DNA from: Candidatus Hydrothermota bacterium
GTDB lineage: Bacteria > Hydrothermota > Hydrothermia > B15-G9
Assembly: GCA_003645975.1 (NCBI GenBank)
Contig: QNDP01000058.1
Span: 1-7,280, forward strand
Direction of reading: 5' to 3'
Length of the DNA stretch: 7,280 bases
Each line of letters starts with the position of its first letter. The stretch's first letter is position 1. The notes below the pieces were generated by a model. The model worked only from the letters and a program-made list of their open reading frames with translations. It did not search any database and had not been told where the DNA came from. A program made the position numbers and the translations under genes. This document shows, piece by piece, positions 1 to 6,959 of the stretch.

Positions 1-81
1 AAAGAGAGGAGCATAAAAGTTAAAATCGTAATTCCTATCACTCTGATTTTCATAGCGATACAAATTTTAAAGCCATCTTAG
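1..81 (+). pseudogene. Possible gene scrap with one hydrophobic segment
   Basis: Frame 1 is open from the window edge to TAG at 79-81 and reads as about 26 residues: a short basic stretch, then a hydrophobic run (VIPITLIFIAIQIL), then KPS and stop. A purine-rich SD-like stretch (AGAGGAG) lies at about 5-11, but no ATG, GTG or TTG follows at a suitable distance. It is either the C-terminal tail of a gene entering from the left or a broken N-terminal membrane anchor. The basic-then-hydrophobic shape resembles the single N-terminal anchor of small haem-binding-domain proteins, but that is only an impression. The rest of positions 82-115 is AT-rich with no recognisable gene. Confidence 0.15.
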
Positions 82-97
82 CAAATTACAATAGGTC

Positions 98-124
98 ACA
101 ACTAAAATTCACAAACTAAAATTC
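98..124. repeat. Imperfect tandem direct repeat, 13-14 bp unit
   Basis: ACAACTAAAATTC (98-110) is followed directly by ACAAACTAAAATTC (111-124). The two copies differ by one inserted A. The second copy contains the stop codon of the truncated transposase, read on the minus strand. This looks like a slippage or junction duplication at the broken end of the element. It is too short and too close-packed to be a typical insertion target duplication. Confidence 0.6.
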
Positions 125-484
125 GGAAGTGAAGAGGAAAAGTCCCTCGGACAGAGGAGTCTTTCCGTCTTTCAAGATGCCAACATATGATGTGTTTTTA
201 GCTTGAGGTCTCTCAATTTCAGTAATATCTCCGATGACAAATTCAGCATCTTCCCGAAACAGGCGCCAGAGAGCTTCTCGTGGATCAGCTTTACGGAGAA
301 ATCTCTGGATTCGTTTGTAAGCAGCATCCATGCTACCTGACATTTGTGCAGCTATATCGGTCAAGCGAAGAGAGCAAGCGTCCAAGATAGCTTGAGCTAT
401 TTCAGAAGCCTGCTTTACAATGTGGTCGTCATCAAAAAGGTATTTCAAGAGATTGTATTTTACGATGAATTTTGTCCTTTTCAT
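116..484 (-). pseudogene. Truncated DDE transposase, IS4-like, N-terminal part only
   Basis: The frame encodes 122 residues. An alpha-helical N-terminal region (about 1-80) carries the pattern IAAQMSGSMDAAYKRIQRFL, typical of the helical DNA-binding part of such transposases. It is followed by a beta-strand with GDITEI (85-90), where D86 fits the first catalytic Asp of a DDE enzyme, and by PQAKNTSYVGILKDGKT (94-109). In complete relatives that last motif runs on into a hydrophobic strand and then the second Asp and the Glu, for a total of roughly 350-400 residues. Here the frame ends 13 unrelated residues later, and none of the three minus-strand frames downstream continues the domain. The protein therefore lacks two of its three catalytic residues and cannot transpose. 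The start is supported by AAGGAGG five bases upstream of the ATG. I saw no convincing terminal inverted repeats, so the element's borders are undefined. The DDE class is fairly sure; the exact IS family is less so. Confidence 0.75.
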
Positions 485-486
485 TT

Positions 487-528
487 GGGTTCCTCCTTTT
501 TGAAGTTGTAATCTCTAAGGGGGAACCC
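487..528 (-). promoter_or_regulatory. Stem-loop masking the transposase ribosome binding site
   Basis: GGGTTCCTCCTT (487-498) and AAGGGGGAACCC (517-528) are inverted repeats matching at 11 of 12 positions, separated by 18 nt. On minus-strand RNA the downstream arm is AAGGAGGAACCC, which contains the Shine-Dalgarno sequence of the transposase, ending three bases before its ATG. The folded stem would hide this site. In several insertion sequences (IS10 and IS50 are known cases) such a structure silences transposase translation from transcripts that read in from outside. That role is inferred here from structure and position. Confidence 0.6.
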
Positions 529-579
529 TCTTTTGTTCCAGCCTTACAAACCATGTCCTAACTCACGTCCGAACATCAG

Positions 580-591
580 AATTCATGAATT
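580..591. repeat. 12-bp palindrome abutting the tig promoter
   Basis: AATTCATGAATT reads the same on both strands. Its last two bases are the first two of the -35 hexamer at 590. The position would suit a dimeric regulator. However, a 12-bp palindrome is expected by chance about once or twice in a window this long, so the case rests on position alone. Confidence 0.3.
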
Positions 592-618
592 GACAATCAC
601 TTGCAGTATCAGTATATT
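590..618 (+). promoter_or_regulatory. Sigma70-type promoter of the tig-clpP-clpX-lon operon
   Basis: The -35 box TTGACA (590-595, full consensus) and the -10 box TATATT (613-618, five of six) are separated by an ideal 17 bp. Transcription should begin near 624-627, leaving a leader of only about 20 nt that holds the ribosome binding site GGAGG (630-634), nine bases before the tig ATG. I found no CIRCE inverted repeat or other known heat-shock operator around it. By sequence the operon looks driven by the housekeeping sigma factor. Confidence 0.8.
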
Positions 619-643
619 AAGCGACCTTCGGAGGTTGAGATAG

Positions 644-1909
644 ATGAAAAGACTGCTTATGCCCGACGATAAAAAAGCGAAAAGAAGCTTAGAAATTCGG
701 GTGCCAAAGGAAAAGGTCGATAAGATCGAGTCAGAAGTGGTGAAGAAATTAGCGAAAAAGGCAGTGGTTCCAGGGTTTAGACCCGGGAAAGCTCCTATCG
801 ATGTCATTCGGCTGAAATACAGGGATTACATCCGCTCAGCGGTCTATGAGGAGATCATCGAAAAATATGTTGCCAAAGAATTTGAAGCAAGGAATGTGAA
901 GCTGATAGGCGATATAGTCATAAAAGATTTCCGCAAAATTAAGGACGGAGACATCAGCATAACTGTTGAATACGAGGCTATTCCGCGCTTCGACCTCCCA
1001 GATTTGGATCTGATATCGGTTAAAAGGGTGATTCCTCATGTAACTTTGGCTGAAATAGACGCCGAGATCGAGAAGATGCGCCGTGAACTCGCTCAATTCG
1101 TGCCTGTGGATCGTCCATCGCAAATGGGCGATTTGATCATATTCGACCTCGAGATATTGGATGAAAAAAGCGGTTCCATCATCCAAAGACATGAAAACAG
1201 AGTTATCCATTTGGATGCGAATGAAATGGCTGATAGCGAGATGTTACCGAAGTTTATCGGCGTCAGCCCGGGAGATGTCGTCGAGATAAGGCATTCCCTT
1301 GAGGAATTGACGGAAAACGGAGAGAAAAAGAAAATCCCCGCTATCCTTCGTTACAGGATAAGGTCTGTCGGCTATCTCGATCTTCCGCCTGTTGATGATG
1401 AGTTAGCAAAAGATCTGGGTTTTAACGACTTGAACGAAATGAGGGAGAAAATTCGGGAGGAACTTGTGAAGCGGTATCGCCGGATGGCAGAAGAAGAAAT
1501 GGAAGAAGAGATCGTGCAGAAGATCATGGAAGCCGTTCAGTTTGAGGTTCCGCCGTCCCTTGTGGAACAGGAGCTTAAACACATTGAGGCCCATCTGCCA
1601 AAACAGGATGCGATAAGATTGAGAGACGGATTGAGGGCAGTGGCAGAATTGAGGATCGCCAAATATATTATTGCCCGTCAGGTCATCGAACTCCTTGACA
1701 TTCGTGTGTCGGACGAGGAGGTCAAAAAGGAGATAGAAAGAAGGTCCAAAGAGAAAGGCATAGAAAGCTTTGAAGATTACCTCGAATTTTTGAAGAGAGA
1801 CGAAAAGGAATTTAGGAGGACATTTTTGCGCATTCGTGAACAGTTGTTGGTTCAAAAGGCATGGGACTACATCAAATCGAGAGTCAAGATGGAGGTGGTC
1901 ATCCAGTGA
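644..1909 (+). CDS. tig: Trigger factor, ribosome-bound chaperone
   Basis: Trigger factor docks near the ribosomal exit tunnel and shields nascent chains. The 421 residues are close to the 432 of E. coli. The N-terminal ribosome-binding domain (about 1-125) carries the signature GFRPGKAP at 44-51, the loop that contacts ribosomal protein L23. The middle region (about 158-246) sits where the FKBP-type prolyl isomerase belongs. It begins [13 protein letters not shown] and ends before [13 protein letters not shown], but lacks most of the family's conserved core: the DG..F.GG segment, the IPGFE loop and the FP..Y stretch. It is probably not an active isomerase. The C-terminal chaperone arms (about 247-400) include [11 protein letters not shown] (301-311) and the helix [24 protein letters not shown] (337-360), with the intervening arm somewhat short. 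The ATG at 644 is chosen because GGAGG lies nine bases upstream; an in-frame ATG at 659 has no such site. The stop overlaps the clpP start by 4 nt. tig next to clpP and clpX is a common bacterial order. Identity is sure; isomerase loss is inferred. Confidence 0.95.
   Translation: MKRLLMPDDKKAKRSLEIRVPKEKVDKIESEVVKKLAKKAVVPGFRPGKAPIDVIRLKYRDYIRSAVYEEIIEKYVAKEFEARNVKLIGDIVIKDFRKIKDGDISITVEYEAIPRFDLPDLDLISVKRVIPHVTLAEIDAEIEKMRRELAQFVPVDRPSQMGDLIIFDLEILDEKSGSIIQRHENRVIHLDANEMADSEMLPKFIGVSPGDVVEIRHSLEELTENGEKKKIPAILRYRIRSVGYLDLPPVDDELAKDLGFNDLNEMREKIREELVKRYRRMAEEEMEEEIVQKIMEAVQFEVPPSLVEQELKHIEAHLPKQDAIRLRDGLRAVAELRIAKYIIARQVIELLDIRVSDEEVKKEIERRSKEKGIESFEDYLEFLKRDEKEFRRTFLRIREQLLVQKAWDYIKSRVKMEVVIQ
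1891..1908 (+). promoter_or_regulatory. Ribosome binding site that fixes the clpP start at GTG
   Basis: GGAGGTGG (1891-1898) lies ten bases (counted from GGAGG) before GTG at 1906, inside the end of tig. An in-frame ATG at 1861 would add 15 residues (beginning [13 protein letters not shown]) with no family resemblance, and these are really tig codons read in another frame. Starting at GTG gives [13 protein letters not shown], which matches the usual mature ClpP N-terminus. Confidence 0.85.
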
Positions 1910-2550
1910 GAGGTCAATTTGTGCCCTATGTAATCGAACAGACTCCTCGTGGAGAGCGCGTCTTTGACATCTATTCCAGATTGCTCAAAGACAGGATAGT
2001 CTTTATCGGCAGCACGATCAACGACCATGTCGCCAATCTTGTCATTGCTCAATTGCTTTTCCTTGAGGCAGAAGACCCTGACAAGGATATCTACCTTTAC
2101 ATCAACTCTCCGGGCGGTGTTATCTCGTCCGGACTCGCCATCTACGACACGATGCAATATGTGAAACCCGATGTTGTAACGATTTGCGTTGGAATGGCGG
2201 CATCGATGGCTGCGCTTCTTCTGGCGGCTGGCACACCGGGCAAGCGGTTCGCACTCCCGCATTCCAGAATCATGATCCACCAGCCGATGGGAGGCGTCGA
2301 AGGACAGGCGATAGACATCGCAATTCATGCCCGTGAAATCATGAGGATCAAAGCCCTTATCAACGAACTGCTGTCAAAACACACGGGTCAGCCCATCGAA
2401 CGGATCGAGAAGGACACCGATAGGAACTTCTTTATGTCGGCCGAAGAGGCCAAGAAATATGGAATTATCGACGATGTCATTGTGTCTCGGAAACAAATCA
2501 CCAAAGAGTTGAGGTCTCGCCATGCAAGGACGGAGAAGAAAGGCCGCTAA
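1906..2550 (+). CDS. clpP: ClpP, proteolytic subunit of ATP-dependent Clp protease, with Asn at the catalytic Asp position
   Basis: ClpP forms a double-heptamer chamber that cuts polypeptides delivered by ClpX or other Clp ATPases in the cytoplasm. The 214 residues show the full family pattern: [22 protein letters not shown] near the N-terminus, the oxyanion-region INSPGG (67-71), the nucleophile S100 in GMAASMA and the base H125 in MIHQP. The third triad residue, Asp in nearly all ClpPs (ERDTDRD in B. subtilis, ERDTERD in E. coli), is N174 here (KDTDRNFF, codon AAC at 2425-2427). Listeria ClpP1 has the same natural change and a weakened, partner-dependent triad. The N-terminus lacks the long propeptide seen in E. 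coli, and the tail beyond about residue 195 is a basic extension, part of which shares DNA with clpX. The GTG start overlaps the tig stop (GTGA). Identity is sure; the effect of N174 is inferred. Confidence 0.95.
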   Translation: MRGQFVPYVIEQTPRGERVFDIYSRLLKDRIVFIGSTINDHVANLVIAQLLFLEAEDPDKDIYLYINSPGGVISSGLAIYDTMQYVKPDVVTICVGMAASMAALLLAAGTPGKRFALPHSRIMIHQPMGGVEGQAIDIAIHAREIMRIKALINELLSKHTGQPIERIEKDTDRNFFMSAEEAKKYGIIDDVIVSRKQITKELRSRHARTEKKGR

Positions 2551-3796
2551 AAGAAAAATTGAGAAGTTCTGCTCGTTCTGCGGACGACCCGAATCCGAAG
2601 TCGGAAAGCTCATTCCGGGCGTGGACGCTTTCATCTGCGAGGATTGTGTAAAATTGGCCTATGAGATAATCACGGACGAGGAGGAGCGTGAGGCGGAAGC
2701 TACGCTCGTCGATCCGCCACCCCCGGAGTCAATCAAAGAGTATCTGGACAAATATGTCGTTGGACAGGAATATGCGAAAAAAGTGCTTTCCGTCGCAGTT
2801 TACAATCACTACAAGCGTCTCAGATACAACAAACGGGATATTGAGATCGAGAAATCGAACATCCTTCTGATCGGTCCGACAGGAACCGGTAAGACACTGC
2901 TGGCCAAAACATTGGCTAAATTGCTTCAAGTCCCGTTCGCCATTTACGATGCGACTCCGCTCACCGAAGCCGGTTATGTCGGCGAAGATGTTGAGAACAT
3001 CCTGACACGACTGCTTCAGGTGTCGGACTACGATGTCCCAAAGGCAGAAACTGGCATAGTTTATCTCGACGAGATCGATAAACTCGCTCGGAAAGGCGGC
3101 TCGCCGTCGATAACAAGGGATGTCTCCGGTGAAGGTGTTCAGCAGGCGCTGCTCAAAATCATCGAGGGAACTATCGCAAATGTGCCGCCGCAGGGCGGCA
3201 GAAAACATCCTGAGCAACCCCTGATTCAAGTCGATACGACCAACATCCTTTTCATTCTTGGCGGGACATTCGACGGAATCGAGGATATAGTTCGAGAAAG
3301 GATTGGAAAACAGGGGGTTGGATTCCATACGGATCTCAATTCCAATCGAAGAAAGGAGCTTTCAAAAGAGGACTTGCTGATGATGGTCGAGCCAGAAGAT
3401 TTGGTGAAATATGGCCTTATCCCAGAACTTGTCGGACGGCTGCCGGTGATCGCTCCGCTACATCCCCTTACTCGTGAACATCTTGTGCGCATCCTTGTGG
3501 AACCGAGAAACTCGGTTCTCCGCCAGTTTGAAAGGTATTTCGAGATGGAGGGCATAAAGCTGGTGGTAACCGATGAGGCGCTTTATGCAATTGCGGACAC
3601 GGCGCTAAAGCGGAAGACCGGAGCTCGAGGGCTTCGCTCCATCCTTGAGAACGCCTTGCTCGACACCATGTTCAAGCTCCCGTCCATTCGGGACGAGGTG
3701 GTCGAAGTGGTTGTTACCCGTGAGACCATTGAGAAGGGTAAACCACCTCGTTTTGTTACCGTCTCACAAATAAGAAGGAGAAAGGTGAGAGTATGA
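2522..3796 (+). CDS. clpX: ClpX, AAA+ unfoldase of the ClpXP protease
   Basis: ClpX is a hexameric ATPase that recognises degradation tags, unfolds substrates and threads them into ClpP. The protein has 424 residues, the same as E. coli. A four-Cys zinc-binding domain opens it (C17, C20, C39, C42 in CSFC and CEDC). The AAA+ module follows: Walker A GPTGTGKT (118-125), pore loop GYVG (151-154), Walker B IVYLDEID (179-186), the RKH substrate loop (227-229), arginine finger R306 in ELVGRLPV and sensor 2 GARGLR (367-372). The ClpP-docking loop tip is VGF (266-268), within the accepted [LIV]-G-[FL] pattern, so it should bind ClpP. The start is the ATG at 2522, seven bases after GAGG (2511-2514). 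This places it 29 nt inside clpP, so the basic ClpP tail and the basic ClpX N-terminus share DNA in two frames. The stop overlaps lon by 4 nt. All catalytic residues are present, and function is confidently assigned. Confidence 0.97.
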   Translation: MQGRRRKAAKRKIEKFCSFCGRPESEVGKLIPGVDAFICEDCVKLAYEIITDEEEREAEATLVDPPPPESIKEYLDKYVVGQEYAKKVLSVAVYNHYKRLRYNKRDIEIEKSNILLIGPTGTGKTLLAKTLAKLLQVPFAIYDATPLTEAGYVGEDVENILTRLLQVSDYDVPKAETGIVYLDEIDKLARKGGSPSITRDVSGEGVQQALLKIIEGTIANVPPQGGRKHPEQPLIQVDTTNILFILGGTFDGIEDIVRERIGKQGVGFHTDLNSNRRKELSKEDLLMMVEPEDLVKYGLIPELVGRLPVIAPLHPLTREHLVRILVEPRNSVLRQFERYFEMEGIKLVVTDEALYAIADTALKRKTGARGLRSILENALLDTMFKLPSIRDEVVEVVVTRETIEKGKPPRFVTVSQIRRRKVRV

Positions 3797-6228
3797 TGAA
3801 AAAATTTTCCGATTCATCCAACTTTAGGATGTCAAGACCAAAGAGGATAAGGTTTGATCGGAGGTATCCGGTCATCCCTTTGAGGGAGTTAGTGTTATTC
3901 CCGGGAACAGCTCTGCCTGTATTCATTGCGCGGCCGTTTTCGCTCCGTGCGGCGCGCCAAGCCATCGCCACCGACCAACTTGCGGTGTTTGCAACGCAAA
4001 TCGACTCCAAGATCGTGGAACCTTCTGAAAAGGACATCTTTCCTTTCGGCGTCATCGGCAAAATCATGCAGTTCGTTACGCCACCCGACGGCAGCATCCG
4101 CTCGATAGTCCAAGGACTGGAACGCGTTCGTATCGAGGAATTTGAATATGATGAGGACGAAGGATATTACGAAGCGGTGGTCTCAAAAGCACCGTTTATT
4201 CGAGAAAACACAGTCGGCGAACAAAATTTGGTTCGATTGGTGCGGGAATACCTGAAGGAATACACACGCATGACCAAGGGGCTTCCCGATGAGGTTATAA
4301 ATACCTTACTTGACCCCGGAATCGATCCCTACGAGATGCTCGGCATCGCAGCCACACATCTGTCCATCAGCACGAATGACAAACTGGCATTGCTTGGCAG
4401 CAGCACATTGAGCGAAGCACTGAGAAAGTTCATCGAGATAATCATCCGTGAGATCGAGTTGATGCAGTTGAAGCTCGACATCGAAAAGCGGGTTCGAGAG
4501 GAGATCAACAAGAGCCAGCGCCAGTTTTTCCTCCAGCAGGAGTTGAAAGAGATTCAAAAGGAGCTCGGATACACCGAAGAGGACGAGTTCGCCCAGTTGG
4601 AACAGAAGATCAAAGAGTCCGGGATGCCGGAGGAGGCGCAGAAGAAAGCGATGCATGACCTCAAAAAGCTGCGCAAGATACCGCCGATGTCCCCGGAGGC
4701 GACGGTTATCCGCAACTATCTCGACTGGCTGATCGAGCTGCCTTGGAACAAGCGGAGCAAGGACAATCTCGACATAAAGCATGTGCGTAAGGTGCTGGAC
4801 GAAGACCATTACGGCTTGGAGGAGCCAAAAGAGAGGATCCTCGAATACCTCTCCGTTTTGAAACTCAAGGGCAAACTTAAGGGTCAAGTCATCTGTTTTG
4901 TCGGCCCTCCGGGCGTGGGCAAGACATCGCTTGCCCGTTCTATCGCCCGTGCTCTCGGCCGTAAGTTTGTCCGCGTGTCGCTCGGCGGCCTGCGCGACGA
5001 GGCTGAAATTCGTGGACATAGGCGAACTTATGTCGGTGCATTGCCCGGCAAGATAATCCAGCAGATACGGCGTGCGGGCACGAAAAACCCCGTGTTCCTG
5101 CTCGACGAGATCGACAAAGTCGGCCGTGATTGGCGTGGAGACCCACAGGCCGCTTTGATGGAAGTCCTTGACCCTGAAGTCAACACACATTTCCAAGACC
5201 ATTATCTTGAGGTCGAATTTGACCTGTCTGAGGTGCTCTTTATCACCACGGCCAACACACTCCACACCATTCCGAGACCATTGCTTGACCGAATGGAAGT
5301 TATCCGTCTTCGCGGCTATCTCGATTTCGAGAAGTTGCAGATAGCAAAGAGGCATTTGATACCCAAGCAGTTAGAACTTATAGGTTTGGACAAAAAGAAG
5401 GTGCGGTTCGACGATGAGGCGATAATGCGGATAATCCAAGATTATACCCGTGAGGCCGGCGTGCGTGAGCTGGAACGCGTCATCGCAAGGATTCTGAGGA
5501 AGGTCGCACGCGAATATGTGGAGAAGGGCAAAGGTGCCAGAATTACGGCAAAAAGCCTCGAAAAATTCCTCGGACTGCCGAAATATCGGAGAAAAGAGGC
5601 TATCGAGGAGCTGCCGATTGGTGCTGCCTATGGGTTGGCATGGACCGAATACGGAGGCGACATCCTGAAGGTTGAAGTCTCTGTGATGCAAGGCAAAGGA
5701 AATCTTGAACTTACAGGTCAGTTGGGCGATGTGATGAAGGAGTCGGCGAAGGCCGCACTGTCCTACATCCGTTCGCATTATCGAAGGTTCAATCTTCCGC
5801 AGGATTTCCATTCCAAAGTTGACATCCATCTCCATGTGCCCGAAGGGGCTATCCCGAAGGACGGGCCTTCGGCCGGCACAGCCATCTTGGCAGCCATGAT
5901 CTCCGCCTTGACAAAAACTCGGATCTCTGGTTTCGTTGCAATGACCGGTGAGATAACGCTCACGGGCGAAGTTCTGCCAGTCGGAGGACTGGAGGAGAAG
6001 CTGCTTGCCGCAAAGCGGAGCGGCATAAAACGGGTCATCATCCCCGAACTCAACAGGCGTGAACTTTCAGAGATGAAACGCGAGATCATCGAAGGGCTTG
6101 AAATCATCTATGTCCAAAATCTCGATGAATTTGTAGATCAGGTATTTCCGAGAAAGGAGTGGCCGAAGATCGTGGAGCTTTCCGCCGGCGATTTCGCAAC
6201 TTGGGTCGGGATGGACCTACAAGGTTGA
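3793..6228 (+). CDS. lon: Lon ATP-dependent serine protease
   Basis: Lon is a self-contained hexameric AAA+ protease that degrades misfolded and regulatory proteins in the cytoplasm. The 811 residues fit the classical LonA type. The N-terminal substrate domain (about 25-220) begins [15 protein letters not shown] long charged helix (about 220-290) with coiled-coil character follows. The ATPase has Walker A GPPGVGKT (371-378), YVG in its pore region (413-415), Walker B VFLLDEID (434-441) and sensor 2 GVRELER (556-562). The protease domain carries the Ser-Lys dyad, S693 in PKDGPSAG and K736 in [10 protein letters not shown], spaced 43 residues as in E. coli (S679/K722). No transmembrane segment is seen, which excludes LonB. 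A tail of about 25 residues follows the usual end near [10 protein letters not shown]. Two ATGs abut (3793 and 3796). The first overlaps the clpX stop (ATGA), and AAGGAG (3775-3780) and GGTGAG (3784-3789) precede it, so either could be used. It is the last gene of the operon. Confidence 0.97.
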   Translation: MMKKFSDSSNFRMSRPKRIRFDRRYPVIPLRELVLFPGTALPVFIARPFSLRAARQAIATDQLAVFATQIDSKIVEPSEKDIFPFGVIGKIMQFVTPPDGSIRSIVQGLERVRIEEFEYDEDEGYYEAVVSKAPFIRENTVGEQNLVRLVREYLKEYTRMTKGLPDEVINTLLDPGIDPYEMLGIAATHLSISTNDKLALLGSSTLSEALRKFIEIIIREIELMQLKLDIEKRVREEINKSQRQFFLQQELKEIQKELGYTEEDEFAQLEQKIKESGMPEEAQKKAMHDLKKLRKIPPMSPEATVIRNYLDWLIELPWNKRSKDNLDIKHVRKVLDEDHYGLEEPKERILEYLSVLKLKGKLKGQVICFVGPPGVGKTSLARSIARALGRKFVRVSLGGLRDEAEIRGHRRTYVGALPGKIIQQIRRAGTKNPVFLLDEIDKVGRDWRGDPQAALMEVLDPEVNTHFQDHYLEVEFDLSEVLFITTANTLHTIPRPLLDRMEVIRLRGYLDFEKLQIAKRHLIPKQLELIGLDKKKVRFDDEAIMRIIQDYTREAGVRELERVIARILRKVAREYVEKGKGARITAKSLEKFLGLPKYRRKEAIEELPIGAAYGLAWTEYGGDILKVEVSVMQGKGNLELTGQLGDVMKESAKAALSYIRSHYRRFNLPQDFHSKVDIHLHVPEGAIPKDGPSAGTAILAAMISALTKTRISGFVAMTGEITLTGEVLPVGGLEEKLLAAKRSGIKRVIIPELNRRELSEMKREIIEGLEIIYVQNLDEFVDQVFPRKEWPKIVELSAGDFATWVGMDLQG

Positions 6229-6259
6229 GCCTTTCAATTACTTCCGACTGAAATTGAGT

Positions 6260-6288
6260 TTGACTATTCTTTGTGGTGATTTTAAACT
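6260..6288 (+). promoter_or_regulatory. Probable promoter of the beta-barrel gene
   Basis: TTGACT (6260-6265, five of six to the -35 consensus) and TAAACT (6283-6288, four of six to the -10) are 17 bp apart, in the 85-bp gap after lon. Transcription would start near 6295, just ahead of the ribosome binding site. No clear terminator separates lon from this gene, so read-through from the operon is also possible. Confidence 0.45.
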
Positions 6289-6300
6289 TTGAGCGCCAAA

Positions 6301-6310
6301 AAGGAGGTGA
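6301..6310 (+). promoter_or_regulatory. Very strong ribosome binding site of the barrel gene
   Basis: AAGGAGGTGA matches the 16S anti-Shine-Dalgarno sequence over ten bases, with six bases between GGAGG and the ATG at 6314. It is the strongest such site in the window and suggests an abundantly made protein. Confidence 0.8.
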
Positions 6311-6313
6311 GTT

Positions 6314-6880
6314 ATGCGTAAGGTCTTGATTGTGTTAGTGTTGTGTGCGTTTGGTCTTTCCGCCCAAATCGATTTGGGCGTATCGATTTCCCCTAACCGG
6401 GTTACCGCAGGATGGAGTTCTGAGGTCGGAGATTTGACCGATGCGACAGGTATAGGCGCTGATCTCGAAGTTTTCCACCGTTCGATAGTTCAAAACTATC
6501 CTCTTTATGTCGGCTTGGAATTCGGATACGCTAAACCCAAACTTAGTGATGAAAACCTCGAAGCAAAAGTTATCAACTTCGGTGTTGGCGGTGAGTTCGA
6601 TTTCTCGAATTACTTCAACACCGGAAGCTTCGTTCCGTTTGTTGGTGTATCAATGGGATATGCCAGTTGGGAGGTTACGAAAGACGAAACGACGGTGAAA
6701 CCGTCAGGCGTCTATGTGGGCGGAAGTCTTGGCTTCTATTATCAATTGCCTGTGAGTTTTCCTTTGAATATGAAGGTAGCAATGCATGCCCAATATGCGC
6801 TGACCAAGAAAACCGACGAATTCTCAAACTATGGTATAGGTAAGCTCAGCATCGGCTTGCTAACACCGATAAGCGGCTGA
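6314..6880 (+). CDS. Small outer-membrane beta-barrel protein
   Basis: The 188 residues start with a classic signal peptide: MRK, a hydrophobic core VLIVLVLCAFGL, then SA, with likely cleavage after A17 (LSA|Q). C11 is not in a lipobox context, so a lipoprotein is unlikely. The mature part shows about eight amphipathic stretches with alternating hydrophobic and aromatic residues and Gly, such as YPLYVGLEFGYA (62-73), VINFGVGGEFDF (86-97), FVPFVGVSMGYASWEV (106-121) and SGVYVGGSLGFYYQLP (131-146). This fits an eight-stranded OmpA/OmpX-like barrel of about 170 residues. The C-terminus ends LTPISG and lacks the terminal aromatic residue typical of the barrel-insertion signal in proteobacteria. 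The function (pore, adhesin or structural) cannot be read from sequence. It has its own likely promoter and strong ribosome binding site, tandem stops (TGA then TAG), and a terminator directly after. The class is fairly sure; the specific role is unknown. Confidence 0.8.
   Translation: MRKVLIVLVLCAFGLSAQIDLGVSISPNRVTAGWSSEVGDLTDATGIGADLEVFHRSIVQNYPLYVGLEFGYAKPKLSDENLEAKVINFGVGGEFDFSNYFNTGSFVPFVGVSMGYASWEVTKDETTVKPSGVYVGGSLGFYYQLPVSFPLNMKVAMHAQYALTKKTDEFSNYGIGKLSIGLLTPISG
6361..6380. repeat. Perfect 20-bp palindrome inside the barrel gene
   Basis: CGCCCAAATC is followed directly by its exact reverse complement. It spans codons 16-23, precisely the signal-peptide cleavage region. In mRNA it could form an 8-bp stem with a TCGA loop about 50 nt after the start codon. 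The core ATCGATTT (6368-6375) recurs at 6382-6389, one 14-bp step further on. Confidence 0.85.
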
Positions 6881-6910
6881 TAGTTCAGATAGGGCAATGT
6901 AGAACAAATA

Positions 6911-6940
6911 AGAGGGGGGGCGCAAGCCCCCCTTTATAAT
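6911..6940 (+). terminator. Rho-independent terminator with GCAA tetraloop
   Basis: GGGGGGC (6915-6921) pairs perfectly with GCCCCCC (6926-6932) around GCAA (6922-6925), a very stable GNRA loop. The stem can extend through G-U and A-U pairs at 6912-6914 with 6933-6935. The following tract TTTATAATTT is T-rich but interrupted. It closes the barrel gene and separates it from the next one. Confidence 0.85.
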
Positions 6941-6959
6941 TTCCAGCGAGGATATGGAG

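Noticed and set aside
91..567. TAGGTCAC (about 93-100) and TAGGACAT (minus strand, about 553-560) as terminal inverted repeats of the element
   Set aside because: Only six of eight bases match and nothing extends the similarity. This is chance level.
485..643. CIRCE or similar heat-shock operator upstream of tig
   Set aside because: No TTAGCACTC-type inverted repeat or other recognised heat-shock element is present. The promoter boxes fit the housekeeping sigma factor.
1861..1905. Upstream in-frame ATG for clpP
   Set aside because: The added 15 residues do not resemble ClpP and lie within tig. GTG at 1906 has a good ribosome binding site and gives the usual N-terminus.
4306..5355. Long open frame (about 349 codons) antisense to lon
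   Set aside because: It lies fully inside lon, whose frame has all catalytic motifs. The antisense product is a Leu/His-rich mirror of Lon codons with no domain or ribosome binding site.
6234..6257. TCAATT/AATTGA inverted repeat after lon as a terminator
   Set aside because: The stem is only six AT-rich pairs with a 12-nt loop and no T-run follows. It would be too weak to terminate.
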